DNA from: SIG653 sp964509125
GTDB lineage: Bacteria; Bacillota; Clostridia; Oscillospirales; CAG-382
Assembly (NCBI GenBank): GCA_964509125.1
Contig: CAZDVZ010000010.1
Location: 1 to 49,579, forward strand
Length of the DNA: 49,579 nucleotides
Direction of reading: 5' to 3'
Shown here one piece after another: positions 26,201 through 35,103 of this stretch (positions within the stretch are counted from its first letter, which is position 1; each line of letters opens with the position of its first letter). Below the pieces are notes generated by a model. The model was not told the origin of the DNA, made no database searches, and saw only the letters and a program-made list of their open reading frames with translations. The position numbers and the translations under genes are program-made.

Positions 26201-29200
26201 CGTTTTCGAGAGTTTTAAAAAGCGTACCAACCTCAAGGGAATCTCTGCCTGTAAGAAATCTATCGATCTTTTTGTTGCAAACAACACAAAGAACAAATTT
26301 CGATCCTTTGTTTTTAACGAATAAACATTCTTTTTCTTCATCAAATTCAACACTTGTTTTCATACAAGCAAATGATTTTCCCGAATAATATTCCCTGTCA
26401 CTTATCATCTGTGGTTCAAAAACAATGAAGGGAGAAAATTTTCTTTTTATATTGCCTTTAGTTTCAATTATAAAACAATCATTTTGCTCCGATAAAGTGT
26501 AGCTGACGCTTGCAGCAAAGTCTTTTCCGGAAACTATATGAGAAGAATACGATTTTCCAAATTCAAAAGAACAAGCCTCGTAATCGCCGCAAAGAAGGGG
26601 AGCAGTGTATTTTATTTCCGCGTTAGAGTCTACAAAACCTGCGGCAAATGAATGGTTAATGTGTCCAATTTGAAAATCTGCTTCATTCAAAGGTATCCCT
26701 CTGTAAAGAAGTTGTACTGTTCCGCAATCGGAAACTCTAAAATCCAAGTTACCGGATGAAATGAGTGCTGTTTTAGGCTCCTCTATAGATGGGCGCGAAG
26801 TAATTCCATCAAAAAGTTTAGAAGAAAGTGAAGCTCTTGTTTGCGATCTTGGATTTTTGTATACGGCGATATCGGTAGGCACACGTTCTTTAAGCAAGTC
26901 TCTTGCTGCGTTCATTTCTTCGTCTGACATAAATCTTTTTACAAAAATATTATCAAAGCAAGCATTCGCAGCACCTATAATACTCATCCCCATATGGTGT
27001 GACATATAACTTTTAACAATTGATTTTCCTTTTGTAAGATCAACGCTTTCGTAAAATCCGTATTGTCCCCAAACTCCTTGCTCCATAAAGTGTTTAAGGT
27101 TTGCAAGAGATCCTTTCCTGTCAATGCATAAGGTGAGAAAAGAAGAGTATGGTGAAAATACAAATTCGTTTTTAGGATATCGTTTTAGCGAGAGGGAAGG
27201 GATTCCGTGGGCTTTGTATTGATAATTTAGCTCGCTGTCAAAGGAGTAAAATCCACTTTCAGACATTCCCCAAAGTTTGGACACGGATCTTTTTTTCTGT
27301 TGCGAATATGCAAATGAAAGCGCTTCATAAGAGAATGAATTTTTATAAAGCGGCAAGAAGAGTACGCTCATGAAGTATTCAAACATAGTTCCAGACCATG
27401 ATGCCATTCCCAAAAAGCCATTTTCGGAGATAAGTGTTCTTCCAAGAGAATTCCAATGTTTTACGGGTACTTCTTCCTTTGCTACGGCAAAATAGCTTGT
27501 AGTTCTTGCCTCGCTCATAAACAGGTCATAACAATTTTCTTCTTGCTTTTTTGTGTTTTCATTAAATCCTATTGTGAAAAGCTTTTTCTTTTTGTTATAA
27601 AGAGGAAAAAAATTCGTTTCATCAATTATTTTTTTAACTCTTTCGGCGGTATCTTCAAACCCAAATTCGACAAGAGATTCTTTGAGAGAAACAAGCATTG
27701 TTACAAAATTTCCGCTGTCAACTGTAGAAATAAATTTTTCTCCGATTACGCTTAGATGATCAAGCTCGTACCAATTGTAAAGGTGACCATTCCACTTTTC
27801 CAAATTTTCAATGGTGGTAAGTGTATTTTCTATTCTTTTTTTGCATTGTTCTTTGGTGATAAATCCAAAGTCTACTGCGGCAATACACGAAATAAGGTAA
27901 AAGCCTATATTCGTAGGTGATGTCCTCATGGCAATAGAATCTGTTGGCGCGGTTTGAATATTGTCCGGTGGAAGATAATTTGTTCTTGCATCTACATTTT
28001 CAGCGAAAAAAGCCCATATTTTTTCAGAATATTTAAATAGTGTTTTTCTTTCTTCTTCTGATATCGGATCATCTTCTTTTTGAGGCTTTGACATTAAATA
28101 CAATGCCAAGGGAGACATGATCCAAATAACGCCTAAAACGCCTAAGATAATGTTTTGGCTCAAGAACAAAAACAATGCAGAAATTACATTTATAAAAAAT
28201 TTTCGGTAATAACAAAAAGGTCCCGCTTTAGAAGATCTCTCACTGTCACCAAATGTTTTCCATTCCAAAAGCTTTTTTTTCGTAAAAATCAGCCTATAAA
28301 TGCTTTTTAGAAATGCATTAAAGCTTACATAAGCATTGTGTGGCAATACTGCAATTTCGTATAGCAGACGTAAAATATTAGAAGAATATACCCCTGTAAC
28401 TTCCGAATAATAACGGCGTATTACTGTTACTTTTCTGTTGTACGCTCTGAATGGAGCGCATAGCAAAACAGAAATAAACGGAAATAAAATATAAAGAAAC
28501 GCGAATAATAGATAATATGTGGGATGGGCGGAAAATGCAGATAAAACTATTAATGACAAAGAAGATATAGGAGCAGCATGTCTTAAAATATTACATATTA
28601 TTTTAAAGCGAGAATAATCTGACATTTTTATATCAGATTTTTTTTCTCTTTTTAAAAATATAAGGTTTTGAACATCTCCCCTTATCCATCTATGAAGACG
28701 GGAAAAAAATGAAATAGCATTAGTGGGTGCGCCGTCGGTTGTTGTAATGTCTGAAACAAGTCTGCAACGAAGAAAATTTCCTTCAGGCATATCATGACTA
28801 AGTACCACTTTGTCAGGCATAGAAGGGATTATTATTTTTTTATAAAGATCAACATTTACAAGACCTTTCCCACAAAAAATTCCGCTTCCAAATACAGTTT
28901 GAAAACGATCATAAGAGGCGCTTTCGTAGTTATTTGTTCCTCCTGATCCCGTTATAAAGGATTCAAATTCGGTTTGCTTTTTGTGTACAAGGCAAAATTT
29001 TACTGAAGGTTGGAAAATGCCATATCCTTTTGTTACTTTGCCGTTTTCAATAACAGGTTTGTTTTGTGGGTGAAGTGCGCAGGAAACCATCTCTTTCACC
29101 GCAGAAAAACCTATTCCTGTGTCACTATCTAAAAGAAAAAGAAATTTTACTCCAAAAAGCTTTTCCGTGTTTCCGGATGAATAGTCAAAAGGGGTGCCAT

Positions 29201-30422
29201 CGCAAATAAAATTAATAAGAGCGGTAATCGCACCTCTTTTTCTTTCTTCTCCATAGCATACTTTTTCGTCATCGTAATATTTTCTGTTTCTGGCAAAAGC
29301 TGTAAATTTGTCACCATATTTTTTACACAGTTTCTCAGTTTGTGAAAATAGGTCCTCCATTACCGCTTTTTCTCTTTCTGTGGGGAGCACTGAATTTCCT
29401 TGAGGAAAATCAGCGAGAATGGTAAAACAAATGTTATCATCTCGGTTTAAAAGATAAAATCGTTCAAGATTTTGGCACATTTTTTCATTTTCTTCTTCTG
29501 TGGTTAAAAGCGAAGAAATTACCACGGCTGTTTTTCCTTCGTCGGGTATACTTTCAAGTTCAAGACGAGGACATGAAATTGGTTTTTCTGCAACAGACAT
29601 AAACAGGTCGGAGATAGAAAGACCGAAAACAAATATTGAGGGTATCGCTAAAAGTGCCGCTAAAGTGCCCATGTGGTAAACGGCAATAAATAGAGTTAGA
29701 ACGGAGAAAAAAGACCAAAGAAGAGTGAATAGTATAGCTGCGCTTTTATCTTCCTTAAAAAGTACATCTCCCGGAGTAATACCATTTTCACTACAGTAAG
29801 AACGAAAAATTTCTGCGGTATCCTTTTCCGAAATTTTTTCAGACGCTGAAAATGCAGATACAGTTTCTCTATATCTGTTTTTTGTTGACGGATCCATTAA
29901 AGAATATGAAGGCTCAAATTCTATGAAGCATTGTTCTGTTTTGGAAATTTGACTTATCATAATTTCAAAGTCCCAATTTCTTTTACTTCTTAAAAGAGAA
30001 ATTGCTCCGTTTAAATTTTTTAGATCTATTTCCTCATTGTTAGTTAAAGATAATTCGCATATTCTTCCTGCTTCATAAATGCAAGCAGCACTTATTATGG
30101 AAGAAATTGAAAAAAAGTCTTTGTATGTTAAATAGTACTCTTTCCCAAGAAATTGCAAAAATGAAAAAAAACTTTCTTCAGATACTTTAAAATTTTTTTC
30201 TGACAAAAAATTATAAATATATTTGAAAATATACGGTGTGTTTTTTTCTTTAGCTTGAGGATGAAATTTGCATTCATCAAAACTTTCAGATAAAACATGA
30301 AAATTATCGTAGACGCAAATATACCCTGCTGAGGAGTAGCTTCTGTCTTTTAAGTTTCTCTTGTAAGACTTTTTAATGCTTTTCCACGATTCTTTTAATA
30401 GAGATAAATAAGTTTTTTTCAT
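23277..30422 (-). CDS. Cyclic beta-1,2-glucan synthase-like protein (GT84-GH189-GH94)
   Basis: 2381 residues in one frame. An N-terminal helical part and membrane helices (about 228-275) lead to the GT84 domain, with DSD in LLDSDTGIG (about 431), HDMPEGNFL and the acceptor motif RLHRWIRGD (about 575). More membrane helices lie at about 605-665 and 740-790. The middle glucoamylase-like/GH189 domain shows MASWSGTMFEYFM (about 1006) and SHHMGMS (about 1143). The C-terminal GH94 phosphorylase-like domain (about 1870-2375) has GFRDQLQDC, GDVMHWWHE and GSCDWNDGF (about 2046). In characterised synthases these parts polymerise, cyclise and trim beta-1,2-glucan. Family members are usually about 2800 residues, so this one is compact. 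Its start is preceded by a hairpin that buries the ribosome site. Confidence 0.9.
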   Translation of the reverse strand: MKKTYLSLLKESWKSIKKSYKRNLKDRSYSSAGYICVYDNFHVLSESFDECKFHPQAKEKNTPYIFKYIYNFLSEKNFKVSEESFFSFLQFLGKEYYLTYKDFFSISSIISAACIYEAGRICELSLTNNEEIDLKNLNGAISLLRSKRNWDFEIMISQISKTEQCFIEFEPSYSLMDPSTKNRYRETVSAFSASEKISEKDTAEIFRSYCSENGITPGDVLFKEDKSAAILFTLLWSFFSVLTLFIAVYHMGTLAALLAIPSIFVFGLSISDLFMSVAEKPISCPRLELESIPDEGKTAVVISSLLTTEEENEKMCQNLERFYLLNRDDNICFTILADFPQGNSVLPTEREKAVMEDLFSQTEKLCKKYGDKFTAFARNRKYYDDEKVCYGEERKRGAITALINFICDGTPFDYSSGNTEKLFGVKFLFLLDSDTGIGFSAVKEMVSCALHPQNKPVIENGKVTKGYGIFQPSVKFCLVHKKQTEFESFITGSGGTNNYESASYDRFQTVFGSGIFCGKGLVNVDLYKKIIIPSMPDKVVLSHDMPEGNFLRCRLVSDITTTDGAPTNAISFFSRLHRWIRGDVQNLIFLKREKKSDIKMSDYSRFKIICNILRHAAPISSLSLIVLSAFSAHPTYYLLFAFLYILFPFISVLLCAPFRAYNRKVTVIRRYYSEVTGVYSSNILRLLYEIAVLPHNAYVSFNAFLKSIYRLIFTKKKLLEWKTFGDSERSSKAGPFCYYRKFFINVISALFLFLSQNIILGVLGVIWIMSPLALYLMSKPQKEDDPISEEERKTLFKYSEKIWAFFAENVDARTNYLPPDNIQTAPTDSIAMRTSPTNIGFYLISCIAAVDFGFITKEQCKKRIENTLTTIENLEKWNGHLYNWYELDHLSVIGEKFISTVDSGNFVTMLVSLKESLVEFGFEDTAERVKKIIDETNFFPLYNKKKKLFTIGFNENTKKQEENCYDLFMSEARTTSYFAVAKEEVPVKHWNSLGRTLISENGFLGMASWSGTMFEYFMSVLFLPLYKNSFSYEALSFAYSQQKKRSVSKLWGMSESGFYSFDSELNYQYKAHGIPSLSLKRYPKNEFVFSPYSSFLTLCIDRKGSLANLKHFMEQGVWGQYGFYESVDLTKGKSIVKSYMSHHMGMSIIGAANACFDNIFVKRFMSDEEMNAARDLLKERVPTDIAVYKNPRSQTRASLSSKLFDGITSRPSIEEPKTALISSGNLDFRVSDCGTVQLLYRGIPLNEADFQIGHINHSFAAGFVDSNAEIKYTAPLLCGDYEACSFEFGKSYSSHIVSGKDFAASVSYTLSEQNDCFIIETKGNIKRKFSPFIVFEPQMISDREYYSGKSFACMKTSVEFDEEKECLFVKNKGSKFVLCVVCNKKIDRFLTGRDSLEVGTLFKTLENGKNEPSVYPLCYLKTSPISGGCAKFYIGVGKTKAQSFASCEKEKKRFTSTEKQLSHVDPALLAKNASAVLFKRLRFTDKVFLPIREELWKKGISGDYPLFALYVKEICRRELSSQLKAYEAAYRAHLKYDLFLFYDEEDLYFRKTEQKLNLLLSKAGCLGLKDKSPGIHLLNVNDAKALFEAKDAFSEFKTISNQIYTEEEKKLSSPVKIEDKVTYSFGNYIDVENRGFVFYKGSLKERKPYSYVLSGKNFGSVVTDMSLGFTFSENSRLFKLSSYDESPNAQGGEKVYASYGGEVFDLCAISKIFKCKDGVAIYEGNFSDVQYTVCTFVSVEKKEKYVVLSFSRENVSAAFSFRPMLGEILVGNGVIQCKKSEEKKESYAVFYNPFSISLKQTTGFCSASGTQNTTQFYLPFSENITLFASGQKVIFKIGETDSKNDPKNIDINYVLGEKGLQEDFSRSFVPKIDIKTDIQELDTIFPFLFYQTAASRFYAKTGFYQNGGAFGFRDQLQDCLSIVYSKPNEVRHHILNAASHQYLQGDVMHWWHELKGEHIGVRTTCSDDFLWLPIVVSKYIKLTGDMAILKEYVPFLQSSPLEDKNERFEKAVFTQEKAPLYHHCVLALNYGYSKCHDGIPLMGSCDWNDGFSKMGALGTGKSLFSARLLVMATKAFAPFMDFYKDDFSLSEGLNKAKENNNNLIISSEELLKRANETEQTIEEKYFQNDQYVRCISDNGQVFGTGETKACKTDLLCQIFSVFGGPDKKRAKDSLLRAFDTLFEKETKTLKLFSPPFDDSTEKGGYINDYPKYVRENGGQYTHAAVWTAIALIECGEGEMGLKLLSMINPLNRCKNTEGGKIYKNEPYVLSADIYSSHFGGRGGWSWYTGAASWYSVGIIEYVLGLKFRGTATIDGKEKYIGAFKCLEVKPLIPYNVKISLGDYTLNIVAKKGIPCAKLDGKPVLFPITIPPKNSTLEVFFE

Positions 30423-30431
30423 AATATAAAA

Positions 30432-30462
30432 TCACCTCGCTGTATTATCTACATCGAGGTGA
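30432..30462 (-). promoter_or_regulatory. Hairpin covering the ribosome site of the glucan synthase
   Basis: TCACCTCG (30455-30462 on the minus strand) pairs perfectly with CGAGGTGA (30432-30439) across a 15-base loop. GAGGTGA is the Shine-Dalgarno for the ATG at 30420-30422. The upstream arm begins eight bases after the lnt stop, so a ribosome ending lnt would cover or melt it. Confidence 0.7.
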
Positions 30463-30470
30463 GAGTTTAA

Positions 30471-32042
30471 TCATTTTTGGCTGATTTTTTCTTTTATTTT
30501 TTTTACGGTGAAAAGCGCAGGGAGAGATATGAAAGCGAGATAAAGGGACACATTTCCTAAAATTACATAAAGCGTTTTATGCGTTAGTGCATATCCTTTT
30601 GCACCAATGGTTTCCTCGGTCATTATTCCGCTTTCCTCAATTATTTTTCCTTTTGAAGAAATTATGCATGAAATTCCTGTATTGGCAGATCTGAAAACAT
30701 ATCTTCCTGTTTCGATGGCTCTAATAATACTGTGACTTTGATGCTGAGAGACGGCTGCTCCATCTTTATACCACGAGTCGTTTGTGGAAACGGCAAGAAT
30801 TTCCGCGCCAAGGAGAATATTTTCTCTTGAAAAATCTGAAAAAACAGAATCATAGCAAACAAGTGGGCCATATACATTTCCGTTATGGTCGGAAATTACC
30901 CTACATTCGGTTCCTTCCACATATGATGAATCCATGTTAAGATCGTTAAGTGCAGGAAAGATAATATCAAAAATGCCCATATAAGGTATCGTTTCGCCAA
31001 ATGGAACAAGTTTTTGCTTGTAATAAGGTTCTGATACAGTTCCGTCGGGATAGATGGCCATAATACCGTTAAATTTTTGGTTGTCTTCTGTTAAAATAAC
31101 GCCAAAAATTATTGTTGTACTATAGTCGGAAGCAATTTTTGACAATTGGGTGTGAATAAAACCATTTTCATAAAATGATTTTGGAAAAACAGTTTCTGCC
31201 ATTAGTACCACATCGTATGTATTGTTTTCAAAAGCTTTGTTTATGAGAATTACGTGATTATTTAAAATTTCGGTGAAATTCGAGCTTTTCCACTTATCCC
31301 CCATGGACACATTTCCTTGAACGATCAAAGCGGAAATTTCTTTTTCTTTTTTTTCGGGGATGATAAAAAGGATAGTACCTATCAACAAATTTGCACACAA
31401 AATCAATGAGGCGATCTTTAATAAATATTTTTTGTTTTTACAAAATAAAAATAATGCCAAAGCGCAGGAAAAAAATACGGTAACGAACGTAATGATACCA
31501 TTTCCGAAAAGTGATGCTGTTTGAAGATACGGGAGGAATTTTACAAATCCTATAGATACGTTTATCCAAGGAAATGCAAGTTCGCCAAGAGAAAGCGTCC
31601 ACTCATATATTATCCAAAGCGCCCCGCATGAAATCGCGTAAGATAAAGGCTCTTTTTTAAAAAAACGTGAAAAAGATAATACAAAAGCACCCATTGTGGA
31701 ATGTATGAGCGAAACGGCAATCCATGCAAAAATGACAATAGCTTTTCCTTGAAATTCACTAAAACTAAATCCTTCGAAGGGATAAAGCTTAAAAAATAAA
31801 GTATATACAACTAAATATGTTCCAAAAAAGAATAGAAAAAATGATCTGAAATCACCCCTTTTTTCCCTGGAGTTTAAGGTGTAAAAAAAGGTAACAAGTG
31901 CAAAAAAAATCAAAGGAAAAAGCCACTCCACCATAAAGGGAATGGCATAGATCAGTCCGCTTAAAAAAGCAAATATAAAAGTGTGTTTTTTAATAAATGA
32001 TGTTATGTTTTTAAAAATAGAAGAAGATTTTGATTCATTCAT
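30471..32042 (-). CDS. lnt: Apolipoprotein N-acyltransferase
   Basis: 523 residues. About seven to eight membrane helices surround a nitrilase-like domain (about 235-490). The catalytic Glu-Lys-Cys triad is visible: AETVFP (E about 282), KLVPFGE (K about 345) and PLVCYDSVF (C about 394), with STNDSWYKDGAAVSQHQSHS typical of Lnt. Lnt adds the third acyl chain to lipoproteins in the membrane. It is standard in Proteobacteria and Actinobacteria but much less common in Bacillota. The window has several lipobox proteins that could be its clients. Its start overlaps the MORN-protein stop by 8 bases (translational coupling). Confidence 0.88.
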   Translation of the reverse strand: MNESKSSSIFKNITSFIKKHTFIFAFLSGLIYAIPFMVEWLFPLIFFALVTFFYTLNSREKRGDFRSFFLFFFGTYLVVYTLFFKLYPFEGFSFSEFQGKAIVIFAWIAVSLIHSTMGAFVLSFSRFFKKEPLSYAISCGALWIIYEWTLSLGELAFPWINVSIGFVKFLPYLQTASLFGNGIITFVTVFFSCALALFLFCKNKKYLLKIASLILCANLLIGTILFIIPEKKEKEISALIVQGNVSMGDKWKSSNFTEILNNHVILINKAFENNTYDVVLMAETVFPKSFYENGFIHTQLSKIASDYSTTIIFGVILTEDNQKFNGIMAIYPDGTVSEPYYKQKLVPFGETIPYMGIFDIIFPALNDLNMDSSYVEGTECRVISDHNGNVYGPLVCYDSVFSDFSRENILLGAEILAVSTNDSWYKDGAAVSQHQSHSIIRAIETGRYVFRSANTGISCIISSKGKIIEESGIMTEETIGAKGYALTHKTLYVILGNVSLYLAFISLPALFTVKKIKEKISQK

Positions 32043-32889
32043 TTGATTTATCCAAAATTACAATTTCACCGTCTTCAAAGTACCCTTCATATGTGGTTCC
32101 ATTTTCATATGTGTATGTGGAAGGGTCTCCATGAATATAATTTCCGTTTTCATCTAAAGCGTATTTTCCATCATCGTCGAGTATTCTTGTATCTCGTATA
32201 TTGTTTATAAAGTTACCTTCGTAAATTTCTCCACTTGTCCAAGTATAAACACCTTTTCCATGACGCTTATTGTTAACAAATGTTCCTTCGTAGATATCAC
32301 CGTTGGAGTAAGTGCATTTACCTTCTCCGTTTTGAATGTCGTTTACAAAATTTCCTTCGTATTTATAGCTTCCATCGGCAGAAACATATTCACCGTAACC
32401 GTTTGCTAAATCATCTGTATAATTACCCGAAAAAATTTCACCGGTAGATGAAGTGAATATGCCATAACCGTTTTTTACGCCATTAACAAAATTTCCTTCG
32501 AAAATAGAACCGTCAGAATAGGTATACTTTCCATATCCGTTAATTTGGTCGCCTTTAAATTCGCCTTCGTAAACATCCTTTGTCGCGGCGTATGTGAGTT
32601 TTCCTTTTCCCTCACGATAAATAACGTCAATGTCTCCGACGTAAATATCACCATTTGAATACTCAATAGTTGAATTATTATATTCTAAAATTGCAGTCAT
32701 TCCGTTAGAAAATTTAATTTTTCCCGAAATGGGCTGATCATCTTTTACCGATCCAATAAAGCGCGAACCGTCTTCAAATGTAGTAAGTCTGTAGCCTTTG
32801 GCTAAAATAATTATTATCGCGACAACAACAATAATAATGGCAGATATAAATGCAACAAGTAAAACAGATTTAGATTTTTTCTTAGCCAT
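32035..32889 (-). CDS. MORN-repeat membrane protein
   Basis: 284 residues. One N-terminal helix (about 8-31) is followed by some eight MORN-type repeats (about 75-270): for example YEGEFKGDQINGYGKYTYSD, FEGNFVNGVKNGYG and YEGTFVNNKRHGKGVYTW. MORN repeats make extended beta hairpins that bind proteins or lipids; bacterial examples have few known roles. The long DNA repeat structure is real coding repetition, not an array. With one anchor and no enzyme motif it is probably a scaffold, likely on the outer face. Its stop overlaps the lnt start. Confidence 0.87.
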   Translation of the reverse strand: MAKKKSKSVLLVAFISAIIIVVVAIIIILAKGYRLTTFEDGSRFIGSVKDDQPISGKIKFSNGMTAILEYNNSTIEYSNGDIYVGDIDVIYREGKGKLTYAATKDVYEGEFKGDQINGYGKYTYSDGSIFEGNFVNGVKNGYGIFTSSTGEIFSGNYTDDLANGYGEYVSADGSYKYEGNFVNDIQNGEGKCTYSNGDIYEGTFVNNKRHGKGVYTWTSGEIYEGNFINNIRDTRILDDDGKYALDENGNYIHGDPSTYTYENGTTYEGYFEDGEIVILDKSNE

Positions 32890-32904
32890 TGCTTAAACCT
32901 TTCA

Positions 32905-33348
32905 TTAAAAGTTGAACATGTTTAAAATATCGGGAATGATCGTCGCCATTACAAGGGCGACAGCAAAAAAAGCAATAATTGTAATAAAAAGCTGAATAAG
33001 AGTTATGCCCGATTTTCCGTATTTTGATGTCAAGCGTGGTATGTCATCTTCTTTAACGTAATATTTCTTCTCATTTTCGTTTGTAACTTTATAATCAGGA
33101 GAAAAAGAAAATTTAATTTCTATAATCATTTTTTGCAAACCGTTGAATTTTATTCCCAATTCATTGGTGGATTTTGCGGTTTCTTCATTAAACGCACCGG
33201 CATCGATCAGAGCCATAACAAATTCACCGCGAAATTTTTTTATAAAAATCGTATACAAGCTTGCTATCAATATCCCCAACATGAGAAGTATCATAGTAGT
33301 GATAAAGTTTTTATCGTCAATAGAAAATTGAAGTGTTAAAGTAGACAT
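32905..33348 (-). CDS. Hypothetical two-helix membrane protein
   Basis: 147 residues from the ATG at 33348 (MSTLTLQF), which has GGAGA about six bases upstream; an in-frame ATG at 33360 is part of that site. Membrane helices lie at about 17-37 and 118-143. The region between is cytoplasmic or extracytoplasmic, about 80 residues, without cysteine or a recognisable motif. I do not recognise the family. It sits between parB and the MORN gene with 15-37-base gaps. Confidence 0.65.
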   Translation of the reverse strand: MSTLTLQFSIDDKNFITTMILLMLGILIASLYTIFIKKFRGEFVMALIDAGAFNEETAKSTNELGIKFNGLQKMIIEIKFSFSPDYKVTNENEKKYYVKEDDIPRLTSKYGKSGITLIQLFITIIAFFAVALVMATIIPDILNMFNF

Positions 33349-33385
33349 GATTTTCTCCATTACAATAAAAGAGGGGGGAAACTAT

Positions 33386-34282
33386 TTATTCTTCACTGTC
33401 AAAAAAATCGTTCCCGCATAAAATCCTGAGAAGTTTTTCTAAATCGTCCGATCCGGAGTAATTAAGCTTAAGAGCTCCTTTTCCGTCTGCGTTGAGTTTT
33501 ATTGAAACAACCCTTCCAAGAGTAGCACTAACTTTCTTTTCAAGCCGCCGATAATAGCTTTTTTCAACGCTGTTTTCTTTTTCTGCGGGAGCGGGAGCTG
33601 TAAGAACCGTTTTAATGTATTTTTCAGTTTCCCTAACAGAAAGATCGTTTTTAATAATATATGTGGCGCATTCCATTACAAAATCTTCGTCAAATTTTTC
33701 GGCGACGGGGAGTATAGTCCTTGCGTGTCCGTATGTAAGAACGCCTTCTTCCACAAGAGATAAAACATTTTCGGGAAGTTTTAAAATTCTAATTATGTTT
33801 GCAACAGCGGCACGGGATTTTCCAACTTTAGATGCAGCTTCTTCTTGCGTTAAATCGTATATTTCAATAAGAGCTTTATAACCTTTGGCTTCTTCAACCG
33901 GGTTTAAATTTTCACGTTGGAGATTTTCAATAAGGGAAATTTCGGCCGCTTCCATATCTTCAACGTCAAGGATAATAACGGGAACTTCGGAAAGTCCCGC
34001 CATTTTACAAGCGCGCCATCTTCGCTCTCCGGCAATGATCTCATAAAAGCCATTTGCCTTTTTTCTTACAACAAGAGGCTGTATTACTCCGTGTCTTGAA
34101 ATTGAACTCGCAAGCTCTGAGAGTAAAACTTGATCAAATTTTTTTCGTGCTTGAGCAACGCCGGGTTCCAATTCAGAAACACGCAATGTTACAGGGGCAC
34201 TTTTTTCGTTTTCTGCGGATATTTCTGTGGTATTATCGGAAAGCAAGGCTTCAAGCCCGCGTCCTAATCCTTTTTTAGCCAT
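33386..34282 (-). CDS. parB: Chromosome partitioning protein ParB/Spo0J
   Basis: 298 residues. MAKKGLGRGLEALLSDN is the classic start. The CTPase/ParB box I region (LRVSELEPG) and box II GERRWRACKMAGL lie in the first 120 residues, followed by helix-turn-helix NLQRENLNPVEEAKGYKAL and GKSRAAVANIIRILKLP, and a C-terminal dimer domain. ParB binds parS near the origin, spreads as a CTP clamp and loads SMC. It follows parA by 23 bases. No good parS match (TGTTTCACGTGAAACA) is seen in the window. Confidence 0.96.
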   Translation of the reverse strand: MAKKGLGRGLEALLSDNTTEISAENEKSAPVTLRVSELEPGVAQARKKFDQVLLSELASSISRHGVIQPLVVRKKANGFYEIIAGERRWRACKMAGLSEVPVIILDVEDMEAAEISLIENLQRENLNPVEEAKGYKALIEIYDLTQEEAASKVGKSRAAVANIIRILKLPENVLSLVEEGVLTYGHARTILPVAEKFDEDFVMECATYIIKNDLSVRETEKYIKTVLTAPAPAEKENSVEKSYYRRLEKKVSATLGRVVSIKLNADGKGALKLNYSGSDDLEKLLRILCGNDFFDSEE

Positions 34283-34305
34283 TGGCGTAACATCCTTTCG
34301 TGTCT

Positions 34306-35073
34306 TTAATGTTTTTTCATCCTGTCCAAAAGCTCTTTTGCGAATGCTTCGTATGCCAATGCACCTTTGGAATATCTGTCATATTCTGAAATTGGCATCC
34401 CAAAGCTGGGAGCTTCGCTTAATTTTACGTTTCTGGGAATCGGTGTTTTGAAAAGTTTATCTGAAAAATATTTTTTGATCTCGTTCATAACTTGGTGAGT
34501 GAGATTTAATCTTCCGTCATACATGTTAATGAGAACACCAAGAAGAACTAATTTTGAGTTGTATAGTTTATTTATATGATTGATTGTATTTGTAAGTTGC
34601 GACAATCCTTCAAGAGAGTAAAATTCGCACAGAAGAGGAATGATAACACCTTCGGCCGCCGTTAGGCAATTAATTGTGACAAGTCCTAAAGATGGGGGAC
34701 AATCGATGATGATAACATCATAATCTTGTGATATTTTGTCAAGCGCATCCTTTAGCTTAAAATCTCTTCTTGGAGTATCGATAAGTTCAAGATCAGCCCC
34801 TACAAGGTCAATCCCCGACGGAATTAAGTGCAAATTTTTATATTCGGTATGTATGATTGCATCCACAGGGTCAATGCCGTTAACCAAAAGGTCGTAGACC
34901 GTAGCTTTTGTATCTTTCTTAGCAATTCCCAATCCGGATGAAGCATTTCCCTGCGGATCGGAATCAACGAGCAAAACATTTTTACCGTTTCGCGCCAAAA
35001 AAGCGGCAGTATTAACAGCAGATGTGGTTTTTCCCACTCCGCCCTTTTGATTTGCAAAGGCGATAATTTTCAT
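34306..35073 (-). CDS. parA: Chromosome partitioning ATPase ParA/Soj
   Basis: 255 residues from ATG 35073, which has AAAGGA eight bases upstream; a longer in-frame start near 35118 falls inside the hairpin of the leader and adds nothing family-like. MKIIAFANQKGGVGKTT gives the deviant Walker A with its signature lysine, then VDSDPQGNASSGLG and IIDCPPSLG. Soj moves ParB-bound origins and, in Bacillus, affects DnaA. It is the first gene of the unit that runs to the glucan synthase. Confidence 0.95.
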   Translation of the reverse strand: MKIIAFANQKGGVGKTTSAVNTAAFLARNGKNVLLVDSDPQGNASSGLGIAKKDTKATVYDLLVNGIDPVDAIIHTEYKNLHLIPSGIDLVGADLELIDTPRRDFKLKDALDKISQDYDVIIIDCPPSLGLVTINCLTAAEGVIIPLLCEFYSLEGLSQLTNTINHINKLYNSKLVLLGVLINMYDGRLNLTHQVMNEIKKYFSDKLFKTPIPRNVKLSEAPSFGMPISEYDRYSKGALAYEAFAKELLDRMKKH

Positions 35074-35103
35074 GCAAAAAATCCTTTTATGAAAAGTCGA
35101 TGT

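Noticed and set aside
32035..32889. CRISPR-like or tandem DNA repeat
   Set aside because: The repetition is at the protein level (MORN units) with varied codons; there are no constant repeats with unique spacers.
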